Positions 13,126-22,374 of a DNA stretch of 64,000 bases are shown one piece after another (the stretch's first letter is position 1; every line of letters starts with the position of its first letter). This DNA comes from Megamerina dolium (Eukaryota; Arthropoda; Insecta; Diptera; Megamerinidae), in the NCBI GenBank assembly GCA_963854835.1, contig OY978526.1, forward strand, positions 30,679,073 through 30,743,072, written 5' to 3'. Below the pieces are notes generated by a model. It saw only the letters and a list, made by a program, of their open reading frames with translations, did not search any database and had not been told where the DNA came from. A program made the position numbers and the translations under genes.

Positions 13126-14510
13126 TCACAAAAAGAAGGGTTTCATACAGGAGCCCATATAATGGAATGAAGAGTTCAAAAAAAAATATCCTCAACAACT
13201 GTAGAGTTTATGCTTCCATTTGTAACACCAAATACGAATCAGAAACACAATATTTTTTATATGAAACAGTACTTACATCCATATTAAACACAAGTGAAAT
13301 GTAGATGTTAAAGCACTCATCGACTCACTGATTCAATCACGTACACACTTGCGGAATTATTTTGCTTCATGAATTATGTTAATGAAATTTATTCTTAAAC
13401 AACCACTTTCCACAGCACAACAAGTTAAGCAGTGGCTATGACGACAATAATAGTATTAGCGTATAGTATGTACTTCAATCGCCTTAGTAGTACCATAAGC
13501 ACAGGCATCTCATACCGCAAGAAGAGCCCAGTCTATCCATTTAGAAAAAAAAAACAAGTAATATATATTGCGAATATATATATTTTTTTTACGTTCATTC
13601 CTCGTTTATATGTACTATACTCGTACTTATACATTCGCTCGACATCAAAATTCGAAAATTGTTTGCTCACAGCGTACTAAGCAATATTAACTAAATTGAA
13701 ATGTGTACTCTTGAGCTATGGACACCTCGACTCTATTGTTTATACCGAGCGTCAATACATCAAGCCACCCCACTCGTGACCGGTGGATTTGAAAATAATT
13801 CTTAAGAAAAATAAATGCAAAAATTACTTGCTACAATATTGACAGGCAGACAGGTATTCATTCGATAAGCAAAAGCACTAACTTCTCATTTTAATAATTT
13901 TTACATAGAGTAGCAGAAATCCAATAATACTCCCAGCTCGATAAAATTATGTAAACTGTTTAACTACTTTTCTTCATTGTTTTTTGTGTTCCAACGTAAT
14001 TTTGTAGTATGATAAAAAAATTGTTTTAAATATAAAATCTCCAAGCTTTATAATTTATATGGCACGCGAAATTGTTTTGTTGGTAGTTACGTTCAAGCAA
14101 TGCCTGCAGGATATACTTTACAATTTTCTCAACAGCAACGAATGAGCAGCAAGTAGGTAAACAACAAAATTCTATTCATACGATATGAGTAATAAAATGT
14201 ATCCTGTTAAATATTTACGTACCAGCATGCGAATAAAATTAAATAAATAAGAAAATAATTGTTTTTTTTATTCTTATGAATCTTACGTATCCATTTATAG
14301 TATACACAGATGTATAGATACTAAGGATATTTAATATTAATAGAAATCGCTTGTTTCCCTTCATTAAATACACTACCTAATATGATCATTTTACATATTA
14401 ACATTGAATATGCCGAAACAATTTTAAGGTATTCTTTTTTAATATTAAACTTTATTTATTTTTTTTTAAAGTGCTTACAAACAGTAGTGCATTTAAAATT
14501 TATAATTAGT
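13126..14510. other. AT-rich intergenic DNA, no gene seen
   Basis: No open frame with recognisable similarity. It lies between two fragments of the same LINE family that point in opposite directions. Confidence 0.5.
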
Positions 14511-14940
14511 AGCCTGGACAATTTCCACCTCGGATGAGCGAATGCTTGGAGTTTTCGAGAGAAAAGTCCTACGCAAGATCTTTGGACCTATTTGCATTGG
14601 TGGCGAGTACCGAATAAGGTACAACCATGAGCTGTACGAGCTGTATGCCGATGTTGACATAGTAAAGAGCATTAAAATCCAGCGGCTGCGCTGGCTAGGT
14701 CATGTCGAGCGAATGGAAGAACACGCTGCAGCTAAGGAGGTGTTATATTCGGAACCCGCTGGGGGACGACGCAGAAGAGGACGGCCTAACCTCCGGTGGA
14801 AAGACCAAGTACTGGAGAACCTGATGGCGCATAGAATTTCTAACTGGCGCCAGCTTGCGAAGAACAGAGATGGCTGGCGAAGCAGGTTATTTTCGGCTTA
14901 AATCGATATTCCGTTGTTACGGCCACAGAATTAGGTAAGT
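14511..14940 (+). mobile_element. 5'-truncated LINE copy (C-terminal domain only)
   Basis: The frame 14542-14901 encodes F-E-R-K-V-L-R-K-I-F-G-P, then R-L-R-W-L-G-H-V-E-R-M, then a G-G-R-R-R-R-G-R-P-N-L-R-W motif. This is the C-terminal part of the same LINE seen at 27793-29308, and the start matches that copy from about 28884. The frame is open to its natural end. The 3' end reads CCACAG...GTAAGTAA, like the tetranucleotide tail of the other copy. It was 5'-truncated on insertion. No clear target duplication was found. Confidence 0.85.
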
Positions 14941-14959
14941 AATACGGCGGGTGAGGCAG

Positions 14960-15300
14960 AACTTACCCTTGCAACGTTTTCAAATATGTTTTTTTTTTTT
15001 GTTTTATGCTGTAAAATCACTTTGTCATGTCTCTTGTTGTATTGCGGCTGTTTTTCTTTCAGTACTCGGCGATCCCCTATGATTGTTTCATTAGGTTGCA
15101 ACAGCTCATAATACATCACATCCAGTTGATCCCACCAGATACATAGCATTACCTTCGAACCATGAATATTGGGCTTTGCAGTTGATATTGATGGATGACC
15201 GGTTTTAACCCATGATTTTTTGCGCTTGGGATTATCGCAATGAACCCACTTTTCATCGCCAGACACAATACGACGCAAAAAACTCTTTCTTTTTCAGTTC
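14960..15300 (-). mobile_element. Mariner transposase fragment
   Basis: The minus strand reads R-R-I-V-S-G-D-E-K-W-V-H-C-D-N-P-K-R-K-K-S-W, then K-P-N-I-H-G-S-K-V-M-L-C-I-W-W-D-Q-L and Y-Y-E-L-L-Q-P-N-E-T-I. These are hallmark segments of mariner transposases. The first catalytic Asp is in S-G-D-E-K-W. The second region (normally Q-H-D-N-A-R-P-H) is lost: the frame reads Q-H-K-T-K-K-K instead, and a piece between N-E-T-I and L-K-E-K is deleted. It differs from the mariner at 53.8-59.8 kb, so a separate lineage is present. It is dead. Confidence 0.85.
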
Positions 15301-15313
15301 ATAAAAATTAAAC

Positions 15314-15666
15314 AAATAAATATGTGGCACTTAAAGCCCCGAAGGTCTTATTGGCCGAACTTCTCTTCCATTACTTTTGTGCGTGGGAAATTTTGAATAG
15401 TATTAGAAGGGACCTACTTATTTTAGCCTGTTTCGAATGGCAGAACCCTTGTGACATCATTTTTTCTGAGCTTTGCCACAGAGTTCTTATAGAAGCTTTT
15501 TCATGGCAAGTTGTTACTGTCGGAAGAATTGCCAATTGCTTGCCGACAGGTGGGTACCATTCGAAAGAAAACTCTTTTCGATATTAAATTTGTTATGCAT
15601 CAGCCGGGGATTCAACCACGACCTACAGATCAGAAGACCAACACACTAACCACTGAGCTACTGACG
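15314..15666 (-). mobile_element. tRNA-derived SINE, near full length
   Basis: On the minus strand the element starts with a tRNA-like head. An A-box-like TAGCTCAGTGGTTA is the complement of 15647-15660, and a B-box-like GGTTGAATCCC is the complement of 15607-15617. Spacing is as expected for an internal RNA polymerase III promoter. The body of about 250 bases follows and ends at the shared 3' motif GGGGCTTTAAGTGCCACATA near 15320. Related bodies occur at 21547-21875, 25540-25828, 33276-33526 and 61816-61952. Calling it a SINE is an inference from head plus dispersed copies. No coding capacity is seen. Confidence 0.75.
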
Positions 15667-15747
15667 CACAGCAGTAATGGAAGAGAAGCTCGGCCAATGA
15701 GCCCTTTGGGGCTTTAAGTGCCACATATTTATTTTTTTTTTTTTTTA
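15665..15747 (+). mobile_element. Second SINE 3' tail, inverted against the first
   Basis: Bases 15665-15733 repeat the SINE 3' end in plus orientation (GTAATGGAAGAGAAGCTCGG through GGCTTTAAGTGCCACATA) and run into a T-rich stretch to about 15745. Together with 15316-15384 this makes an inverted repeat with arms of about 69 bases around a 280-base centre. The pair lies head to head, directly abutting the tRNA-like head of the first copy. Confidence 0.8.
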
Positions 15748-17268
15748 TGAATATTATATTGTTAATATTATTATTATTATTTTGATGCTATATACCCACC
15801 AAGTGTTTAAAGTTATTTTGTAATTTTATTTGCATTTAGAAGATTTGCATGTTATATTATTGTATAAACACTTAGTATAATGGTAATATTCTCGTTGCAA
15901 CACATGTATATAAATGGGTGCATATAAACTTAGACACAACAGGAATATTATAAATATTTGCTATATATGTATGTATATGTTGATTTCGTTCTTTGAAAGA
16001 TGTGAAAGTACAACAGCAGCAGCAACAGCAGCAGCATCAGAAGGAGCAACAAAAATAAAACATTAATGCAATTTAAAATGTCCTACAAAATTTACTTTAT
16101 TACAACGTAAGTTGAAGTATGTACATTCTAACGAAATGCATAAATATAAACATGCAACAACAACAAATGGTAATTTATGTAAATTTAGGGTATACATATA
16201 TATATGAAGATATATTTATGCATACACACATACATAGATATACATATATTATATGCGGATGTACATTTATAAGTTGGTATGCGTTGTATAGCAAAATTTA
16301 TGTTATGTACAAGTTACAAGTGAAGTTATAGTCCAACAATCATCAACAACAAGCAACTAAAAATGTTGCAACTTGAAATGTGTTGTGTTACACCATATTT
16401 ACACTTTAGTAAAAACATTATTCAAAATTAAAATCATAAATATATATGCACCTATATGTACATATGTATATACATCTGATATCATAAGTATATGTGTAAA
16501 TGATAAGCTCAATCTAAATTAAAACCCAATTATTATACGTATGCAACCTACATACCTACATGTAAACTATTATATTTATGAACATTTTTCATTGTACGTA
16601 GTACCTCATGAAATCCTATACGCTTCTGTAAAATATATTTACATATTACTTTACTTCTCACTACTCCGTATATATAATATATAGTATGTATATCATACAT
16701 GTACATTTGTTTATATAATTTTCTATTTTAATTTAATACTGCATAGTTTTAGGAGCAAACAATAACTACAACAACAACAACAACATCAAAGCAACAACTT
16801 TTACAGATGTAGTTGCACAATTTTAATTTAAAAAATATTTCTTTCTAGAAATTTTCACCCATAATTCCATGAACAGTGTGCTTGTGACGAAAGCAAGCAG
16901 GATAAAAATTAGTTTTTCAAAAGAATTATTTTCATAAAAAGTTACTTTGTATTAATTTGTCACTGTAAACATAAGCAAGCAGTGGCCCTTAAAAAATAAA
17001 ATTTTTCAAACAAGAAGAACAAACACCTTTGAATTGGACTCATCGGGGTTAGGTTCCATGATCTATGCACAGAAACCCAGTGTACTGAATTAATAAGTTC
17101 CAGGTCAATAGTGACTAATACAATATCACAATTTCATTTTTTATTGGTATGACATAGCAAAACCATCGTTATTGTTCGTCGGACGACTTTTAGAAGAACA
17201 CAGTGTCGAATGCTCAAAAAATGTTCCACGGAGCAGAGGAAGTTTAAGAATTGTGTCAAATATACAAA
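15748..17268. other. AT-rich intergenic DNA, no gene seen
   Basis: AT-rich with CAG/CAA-rich patches near 16012-16050 and TATA-type dinucleotide stretches. No supported gene. Its right edge, AAAATTCTTT at 17269-17278, is the left target duplication of the jockey-type LINE. Confidence 0.5.
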
Positions 17269-17272
17269 AAAA

Positions 17273-17303
<31 letters not shown>

Positions 17304-17438
17304 GCTTATTTTTTTTATTGAATCTTTCTTAAATACTTAGAAACTAACAATAAGTATTCAAATCTTACAAACTAAATAAAACTATGTGATATCCCCTACG
17401 TTCCATCACAATTTGGTGAGTCGCGAGATGTAGCAATT

Positions 17439-20087
17439 TTACAGCATATTCAGTGTGTCTTTTCTTTTTAATCGACGATGCCCCTTGCTCAGCAACAATT
17501 GCCTAGCAAGAGGATTCGGATGATTGTGTAATTTTTGAATGTAGCTTCTGCAGTACATTGCAACTTCCTCAGAAATTGTGGATACATTTAAATCTCGATG
17601 GATGTTAACGTTCCTCATATACCAAGGCGCGTTTACAATAATTCGCAGACACTTGGATTGTATTCGCTGCAATTTTTCGATATTAGAGGGAGATGCGGTG
17701 CCCCAAAACTGAATACCATAAGTCCAGATTGGTTTCAGGATTGCTTTATATAATAGCACTTTGTATTCAAGATTCAACTTTGATCTTTTGTGTAACAGCC
17801 ACCATAACTGATTCATTTTAAGCTTGATCTGAGTTTTCTTTGCCTCTATGTGATTTTTCCATGTCAGCCTTCTGTCGAGGTGAATACCCAAGTACTTTGT
17901 TGAGGAACATTGTGGAACTGATTGGCCATTAATTTTAAGTGGGGGACATGTATCTAGCCTTAGCGTGAAGGTTACATGTACGCTCTTTGATTCATTGACT
18001 TTTATACGCCATTTTGCTAGCCAGATTTCGAGAGAATCGACATGAGTCTGCAGGAGTTTAGTAGCTTCTATGGGGTTAGAGCGAGAGCACAATATTGCCG
18101 TATCATCAGCAAAGGTCGATATGAATGTATAGTTATTGTTGGGCATATCTGAAGTGTATAAGAGATACAGTAAGGGACCCAAAACGCTTCCTTGAGGAAC
18201 GCCAGCGTGAATATCCAATGGATTTGTTGTGTAATCCTTGTGATGTACGAGAAATTGTCTTTTCGTGAGGTAGCTACTAAGCAATGAGGAGACATTTGCA
18301 GGCAGTAATAGTTTGAGTTTGTAAATAAGGCCATCGTGCCATACTTTATCGAAAGCTTGAGTGATATCAAGAAAGACAGCTGAGCAATACTTTTTTTCTT
18401 CAAAAGTGTTCCTTATCAGAGTTACAATGCGGTGGACTTGTTCTATTGTGCCGTGCTGTTTTCTAAATCCAAACTGATGTTGAGGAATCAGTTGGTTGAG
18501 ATTAATAAATGGAGTTATATTCATGACAAGTAGCTTTTCGAATACTTTAGAAAGTAGAGGCAGGAGGCTGATAGGTCTGTACGATGCAACTTTTGTAGGG
18601 TCTTTTCCTGGTTTTGCTATCATAATAATTTTTGAAGTTTTCCAGCATTTGGGATAGTGTTTAATACGAAGGATAGCATTGAAAATGTGCATCAGATGAA
18701 TTACTGAAGCCGGAGGTAGCTCTTTTATCATTTTACCGGTAATTTTATCTGGACCAGGTGATTTTTTTGGGTTTAAATCTTTATAAATTGCTTTGAATAT
18801 GTCCTTTTTTTTAATTTTGAGCGTTATTGAGCAAGGTTGAGAAGTTAATTTTGGTAATGAGGACTGTGAAGAAGGTGGATTGGGTGTAAACACACTTTTT
18901 AGGTGGTTTGCAAAAGCCAAACCCTTCTCACAGTTGCTTCTAGCCCAATTACCGTCACTCAAACGGATGGGGGAATCAGTGAGAATTGGCCGATTTGATT
19001 TTTTTGCTGATTTCCACAAAGAGTAGTCTGACGCTTCACCAGGTGTTAATTTCGCTATGTGCTCTTCTAACTCTTTGTTGTTTTTATTTTTCAAGGCTTG
19101 CTTTAACTTTCGAGTGCAGTGCTGTAGCTGTGTTTTCAGATTCGGTGATCTGAATTCTTGCCATTGTCTTCGGAGTCTTCTTTTCTGTCTTACTAGCAAT
19201 TCAATGTCTGCTGGTGTGTATTGGCTATATTTTGATTGCTTGCATACCTTAGTGCAGGTGGCTGAGCTGAGAGCTAATGAGAGTAGCTGGTTGAATTTTT
19301 CGAGTGCTGAGTCTACATCGTGTCCATTTCTTAATACAGTACTTAGAGGAAGATGGGAATTTATATATTTCTTGAATTTTAACCAGTCTATTTTCTTTCT
19401 AACGCAATTGCCTTGGGGGCTTGGTGATTTTATAGATATTACCGTGGGTGAGTGGTCAGATGATAGATCATAATTACACTCTGTGGAGATATTTTCCATC
19501 TGCAAACCTTTGGCGACTCCAAAGTCTATGAGATCGGGTATTTTCCTCTTGTCCGTCGGCCAATATGTCGGTTGACCATTCGAAATAACATCGTAGCCAT
19601 GGTTAGTGATGATTGAACATAGTCTTCTGCCTTTTGGAGTTATTAAGCGGGAGCCCCAGTGAGTGTGTTTGGCGTTGAAATCGCCAGCAACCAAGAATTT
19701 GCTACCAAGAGTTGAGAAAAATTCTTTATATTGCTGTTCGGTAATACTGTATCTTGGGGGACAGTATATCGCAGATATTACTAGCTTAGAGATGTATTCT
19801 TCCAGACATATAGATGTTGCTTGCAAGTAGACGCTACTGAAATCTTCGAGAACATGATGTTTTATTCTGCTTTTTATCAATATGGCAGTTCCACCGCGTG
19901 CCTTACCATGCGGATGGTTTGTAGTGTACAGTTTGTAATATGGTATTTGGTAGCAATTTTTGTCAGTGAAATGGGTCTCAGATATCATCATTATGTCGAT
20001 CTGGTTGGATTCAAGGAATTGAATTAGCTCCAAACGGTGCTGGCTTAAGCCGTTGGCGTTCCAGTGGCATATCTTGAGACAACTCAT
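17439..20087 (-). CDS. Jockey-type LINE ORF2: endonuclease and reverse transcriptase
   Basis: An uninterrupted 882-residue frame. The N-terminal 220 residues are an APE-type endonuclease with H-W-N-A-N-G-L, S-E-T-H, A-G-D-F-N-A-K-H-T-H-W-G-S and S-S-D-H-S-P. The central reverse transcriptase shows S-Y-R-P-I-S-L-L, Q-F-G-F-R, F-L-D-I-T-Q-A-F-D-K-V-W, G-V-P-Q-G-S-V-L-G-P and the catalytic F-A-D-D near residue 660. A C-terminal W-x-Y-G-x-Q-F-W-G-x-A motif is typical of the jockey clade. The start codon overlaps the stop of the residual ORF1 as ATGA, an arrangement compatible with termination-reinitiation. Because ORF1 and any 5' promoter are gone, autonomous movement is unlikely, but the enzyme frame is intact. 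Confidence 0.93.
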   Translation of the reverse strand: MSCLKICHWNANGLSQHRLELIQFLESNQIDIMMISETHFTDKNCYQIPYYKLYTTNHPHGKARGGTAILIKSRIKHHVLEDFSSVYLQATSICLEEYISKLVISAIYCPPRYSITEQQYKEFFSTLGSKFLVAGDFNAKHTHWGSRLITPKGRRLCSIITNHGYDVISNGQPTYWPTDKRKIPDLIDFGVAKGLQMENISTECNYDLSSDHSPTVISIKSPSPQGNCVRKKIDWLKFKKYINSHLPLSTVLRNGHDVDSALEKFNQLLSLALSSATCTKVCKQSKYSQYTPADIELLVRQKRRLRRQWQEFRSPNLKTQLQHCTRKLKQALKNKNNKELEEHIAKLTPGEASDYSLWKSAKKSNRPILTDSPIRLSDGNWARSNCEKGLAFANHLKSVFTPNPPSSQSSLPKLTSQPCSITLKIKKKDIFKAIYKDLNPKKSPGPDKITGKMIKELPPASVIHLMHIFNAILRIKHYPKCWKTSKIIMIAKPGKDPTKVASYRPISLLPLLSKVFEKLLVMNITPFINLNQLIPQHQFGFRKQHGTIEQVHRIVTLIRNTFEEKKYCSAVFLDITQAFDKVWHDGLIYKLKLLLPANVSSLLSSYLTKRQFLVHHKDYTTNPLDIHAGVPQGSVLGPLLYLLYTSDMPNNNYTFISTFADDTAILCSRSNPIEATKLLQTHVDSLEIWLAKWRIKVNESKSVHVTFTLRLDTCPPLKINGQSVPQCSSTKYLGIHLDRRLTWKNHIEAKKTQIKLKMNQLWWLLHKRSKLNLEYKVLLYKAILKPIWTYGIQFWGTASPSNIEKLQRIQSKCLRIIVNAPWYMRNVNIHRDLNVSTISEEVAMYCRSYIQKLHNHPNPLARQLLLSKGHRRLKRKDTLNML

Positions 20088-20202
20088 GGTCTGGATAGCA
20101 ATGTTTGGAGTAACATCGATTGATTTTTCATCATTTCTTGCATCATTGTTTGCATTGAGTTCATGAATTGGTTCATATTCTGAATTAATGTTTGAATGTT
20201 TG
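20088..20202 (-). pseudogene. Residual C-terminus of LINE ORF1
   Basis: On the minus strand about 38 codons remain open and end S-M-L-L-Q-T-L-L-S-R-P-stop. They are rich in Met and Gln (N-Q-F-M-N-S-M-Q-T-M-M-Q), as at the ends of jockey-clade gag-like proteins. The TGA shares bases with the ORF2 ATG. The rest of ORF1, including any zinc knuckles, is absent because of 5' truncation. Confidence 0.65.
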
Positions 20203-20212
20203 AAAATTCTTT

Positions 20213-21546
20213 AAATACTATTACCTAAAACCGATGTGCTCATGTTCAATGTAGTGGATAACGATTGAGCAATGTTTATAGTGAGCACTGCCAGTATGGC
20301 CTTATCTCACGACGCACAAAGCGTAATGTATCAAATTGAAGCATTGATGAGAGCCCCGCAGGACTGGAAAATCGGAAACCAACCTTCAGGTTCCTACGGT
20401 ACCAATTAGGGCACGTTGAATGGACGTACTACCCTCCTTGGTGGGGATCGGGGCCTACCTAAAACCTCTTCTGATCTAAAGGGTCAAGGGGTCAGCACCC
20501 TGGTTGCAATGCAAGTCCACATCGAGTACCCCACTCCTTTTGACGTGGAATACTCTACCCGCGTGTTCTTTGGGTTACCTGAACCACCACGAAAACCTCC
20601 CAGTAATGCCGTTCCCAACGATTCCCAACGTTGGAGGGATTCCAACCTGATCACCCGTGGTACTAAATTTAAAGTCTTTTGGTAAGACCTCGTAGTCGAA
20701 GCTACTAGCAGTTTCAGCACCATTCGGCTCCGGATTGGTAGCCGCGAAAAAATGTAGAGGACAGTAATATTTTTCCACGTAAACATATAAGAATTATGAA
20801 AATAATCTACGTAAATATTCAGATGCATTCTCAGATTGTCTGTCAACGTACTGAAGTGCACAGTTTGTGACCACCGTCATTCAATAATACCGTTTTGCGT
20901 TTTCTTGCTTAATTCTTTAATGGGTTTCTTATTCCACCTCCAGCTAATCCGAAATCCTGCTATGTGTCAACGATTATGTGGGTTCCATCGATAAAATGAA
21001 GTAGTGTGAACTTAAATCATGCAAATAAACGAAAAGCTTTCTAAAAGAACCTGACGAAAATTCTCTTAAAATTAAGGAAGAAGAACCTTAGAGTACTAAT
21101 CGAGTCATTACATAACACAACACAGATGGACATCATATAGCCACTATGGGTGTCATCACAGACATTGTCTCGACCATGTGGACATTGCAAAGCATTTTCA
21201 GATACTGTTCAGTTTTAGCCAGAACAATACTGACACTGTTGGACACTACTGAAATTCATGAGCTTTTTTTCTCGCTGATCTTCTTGCATTCATCATCATT
21301 CTCTCTATAGTGTCCTTCTAGTTTTTGCACTACCGGTTTTTGGCACAATAGTCTGTTCACTGTAAGTTTGGAGTTTAACCTGCTCATCTCTTAATCTAAT
21401 TCTAACCACTTTTTCAGGGAAATCTAAAAATATTCATGGGTTATGCGTGTCTGGTAATCAAACACTTGGAGCTTTTCGGTCATCACTCTTTCATCAGAGA
21501 TTCTGTTCATTTGCGGAACAATGACGAATATAATTCTAATAAATCT
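20213..21546. other. Intergenic DNA with a GC-richer unidentified block
   Basis: Bases 20340-20760 are clearly richer in GC than their surroundings and are open in overlapping frames on both strands (20416-20685 plus; 20484-20861 minus). They include the local repeat TTCCCAACGATTCCCAACG. No protein family is recognised. It may be the untranslated leader or a coding scrap of an older transposon that the jockey-type LINE later landed beside. The remainder, to 21546, shows nothing I can identify. Confidence 0.45.
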
Positions 21547-21875
21547 ATGGTGGATGCAGTACTTCAGTGGTTTGCGCGTTGGCGTTCTAATCTGTAGGTA
21601 GTGGGTTTAATCCCCTAATGAAGCATAACAAAATTTAATTTCGGTACCCACCTGCCGATAAGGATTGGCAATTTTTCCGGCAGTAGAAAAATTCTTCTTA
21701 AAAGAGGCTCTATGGCAAAATTAAATTAAAGTGATGTCACAAGGGTTCTGCCATTCGGAACCGGCTAAATATAAGCAGGTCCCTTCTAATGCTGTCCAAA
21801 TTTAACACGCACAACAGTATTGAAAGAGAAGCTCGGTGATATTACAATGGGCCTTTCTGGCCTAAGTGTGTCCTC
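21547..21875 (+). mobile_element. tRNA-derived SINE, full-length but diverged
   Basis: The tRNA-like head has ACTTCAGTGGTTTG as a degenerate A box near 21560 and GGGTTTAATCCC at 21603-21614 as the B box. The body follows with the family landmarks: TACCCACCTGCCGATAAG, TGATGTCACAAGGGTTCTGC, CGGAACCGGCTAAA, AGCAGGTCCCTTCTAATGCT and GAGAAGCTCGG. The 3' end is diverged (GGCCTTTCTGGCCTAAGTG-like). A short (CCTAA)4-like run follows near 21902-21919. Confidence 0.75.
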
Positions 21876-22164
21876 TCAGAGAAAGAGAGAGAACAGCCAC
21901 ATAACCTAACCTAACCTAACATGGTGTATTTGAAGAGAGCAAGCCTGATCTTGTTGTAGTTGTATAATATATAGAAAATATATAGATGTCATAAGATCCT
22001 TATTTGTTAGTAGAAAGGCATCCATATCTATTACATATTAGTTCCAAAATTTCAAACGTCGTTCTCATTAAAGAGCATACAGGAAATCCGAATTCAGTGG
22101 CTACGGGTAAAATTGTCAGAATGAGGAGTAAAGATTGCAAAAACTATTGGTAATATTGGGATCA
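21876..22164. other. Short intergenic spacer with CCTAA run
   Basis: Contains AACCTAACCTAACCTAAC near 21904-21920. No gene is seen. Confidence 0.5.
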
Positions 22165-22374
22165 TCATCATCATTAGGTAGTCATTACAGCTCGGGGTGA
22201 GCTTTAGCTACGTCCATAATCGTCCTCCTCGTAATTGCGTAATTTGTAGTTTTTTCAGGTCGGCTAAAACTTGTGGAAGCCAAGTCAGCCTCGGACCCGG
22301 GGCGCCCATCTTCCATCCTCCTAATATGTCCAAGCCATCCTATCCTTTATTATTTATAAAGGATAGGATGGCTT
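22165..22374 (-). mobile_element. LINE 3' remnant ending in a perfect hairpin
   Basis: The minus strand reads W-L-G-H-I-R-R-M-E-D-G-R-P-G, the C-terminal signature of APE-type LINEs. It ends with a (TGA)n-like tail near 22165. The 5' end of the scrap is an 18-bp perfect inverted repeat, 22332-22349 against 22357-22374, with a 7-base loop. One arm is LINE sequence and the other its inverted copy. The scrap belongs to a different LINE from those at 12.3, 14.5 and 27.8 kb. Confidence 0.7.

Larger units (their letters stand above)
17269..20212 (-). mobile_element. 5'-truncated jockey-type non-LTR retrotransposon with target duplication
   Basis: The element reads on the minus strand. A T-run on the plus strand (about 17276-17302) is its poly-A tail. 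Its 5' end lies near 20202, inside the last part of ORF1, whose residual frame ends M-M-Q-E-M-M-K-N-Q-S and then a stop overlapping the ORF2 start. A 10-bp direct repeat, AAAATTCTTT at 17269-17278 and 20203-20212, brackets it and is the likely target-site duplication. Most of ORF1 is missing, so the copy was truncated on insertion. ORF2 is complete, which suggests a fairly young insertion. Confidence 0.85.

Noticed and set aside
15647..15660. tRNA gene at 15.6 kb
   Set aside because: A and B boxes are present, but no cloverleaf with paired acceptor and anticodon stems could be drawn. The head continues into a dispersed repeat body, so it is a SINE.
19057..19473. 138-codon plus-strand frame inside the jockey-type LINE
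   Set aside because: It is antisense to an intact 882-codon reverse transcriptase frame and has no independent features.
21902..21920. (CCTAA)n run resembling the insect telomere repeat TTAGG
   Set aside because: Only about four units, directly after a SINE end and surrounded by ordinary sequence. Flies as a group lack TTAGG telomeres.
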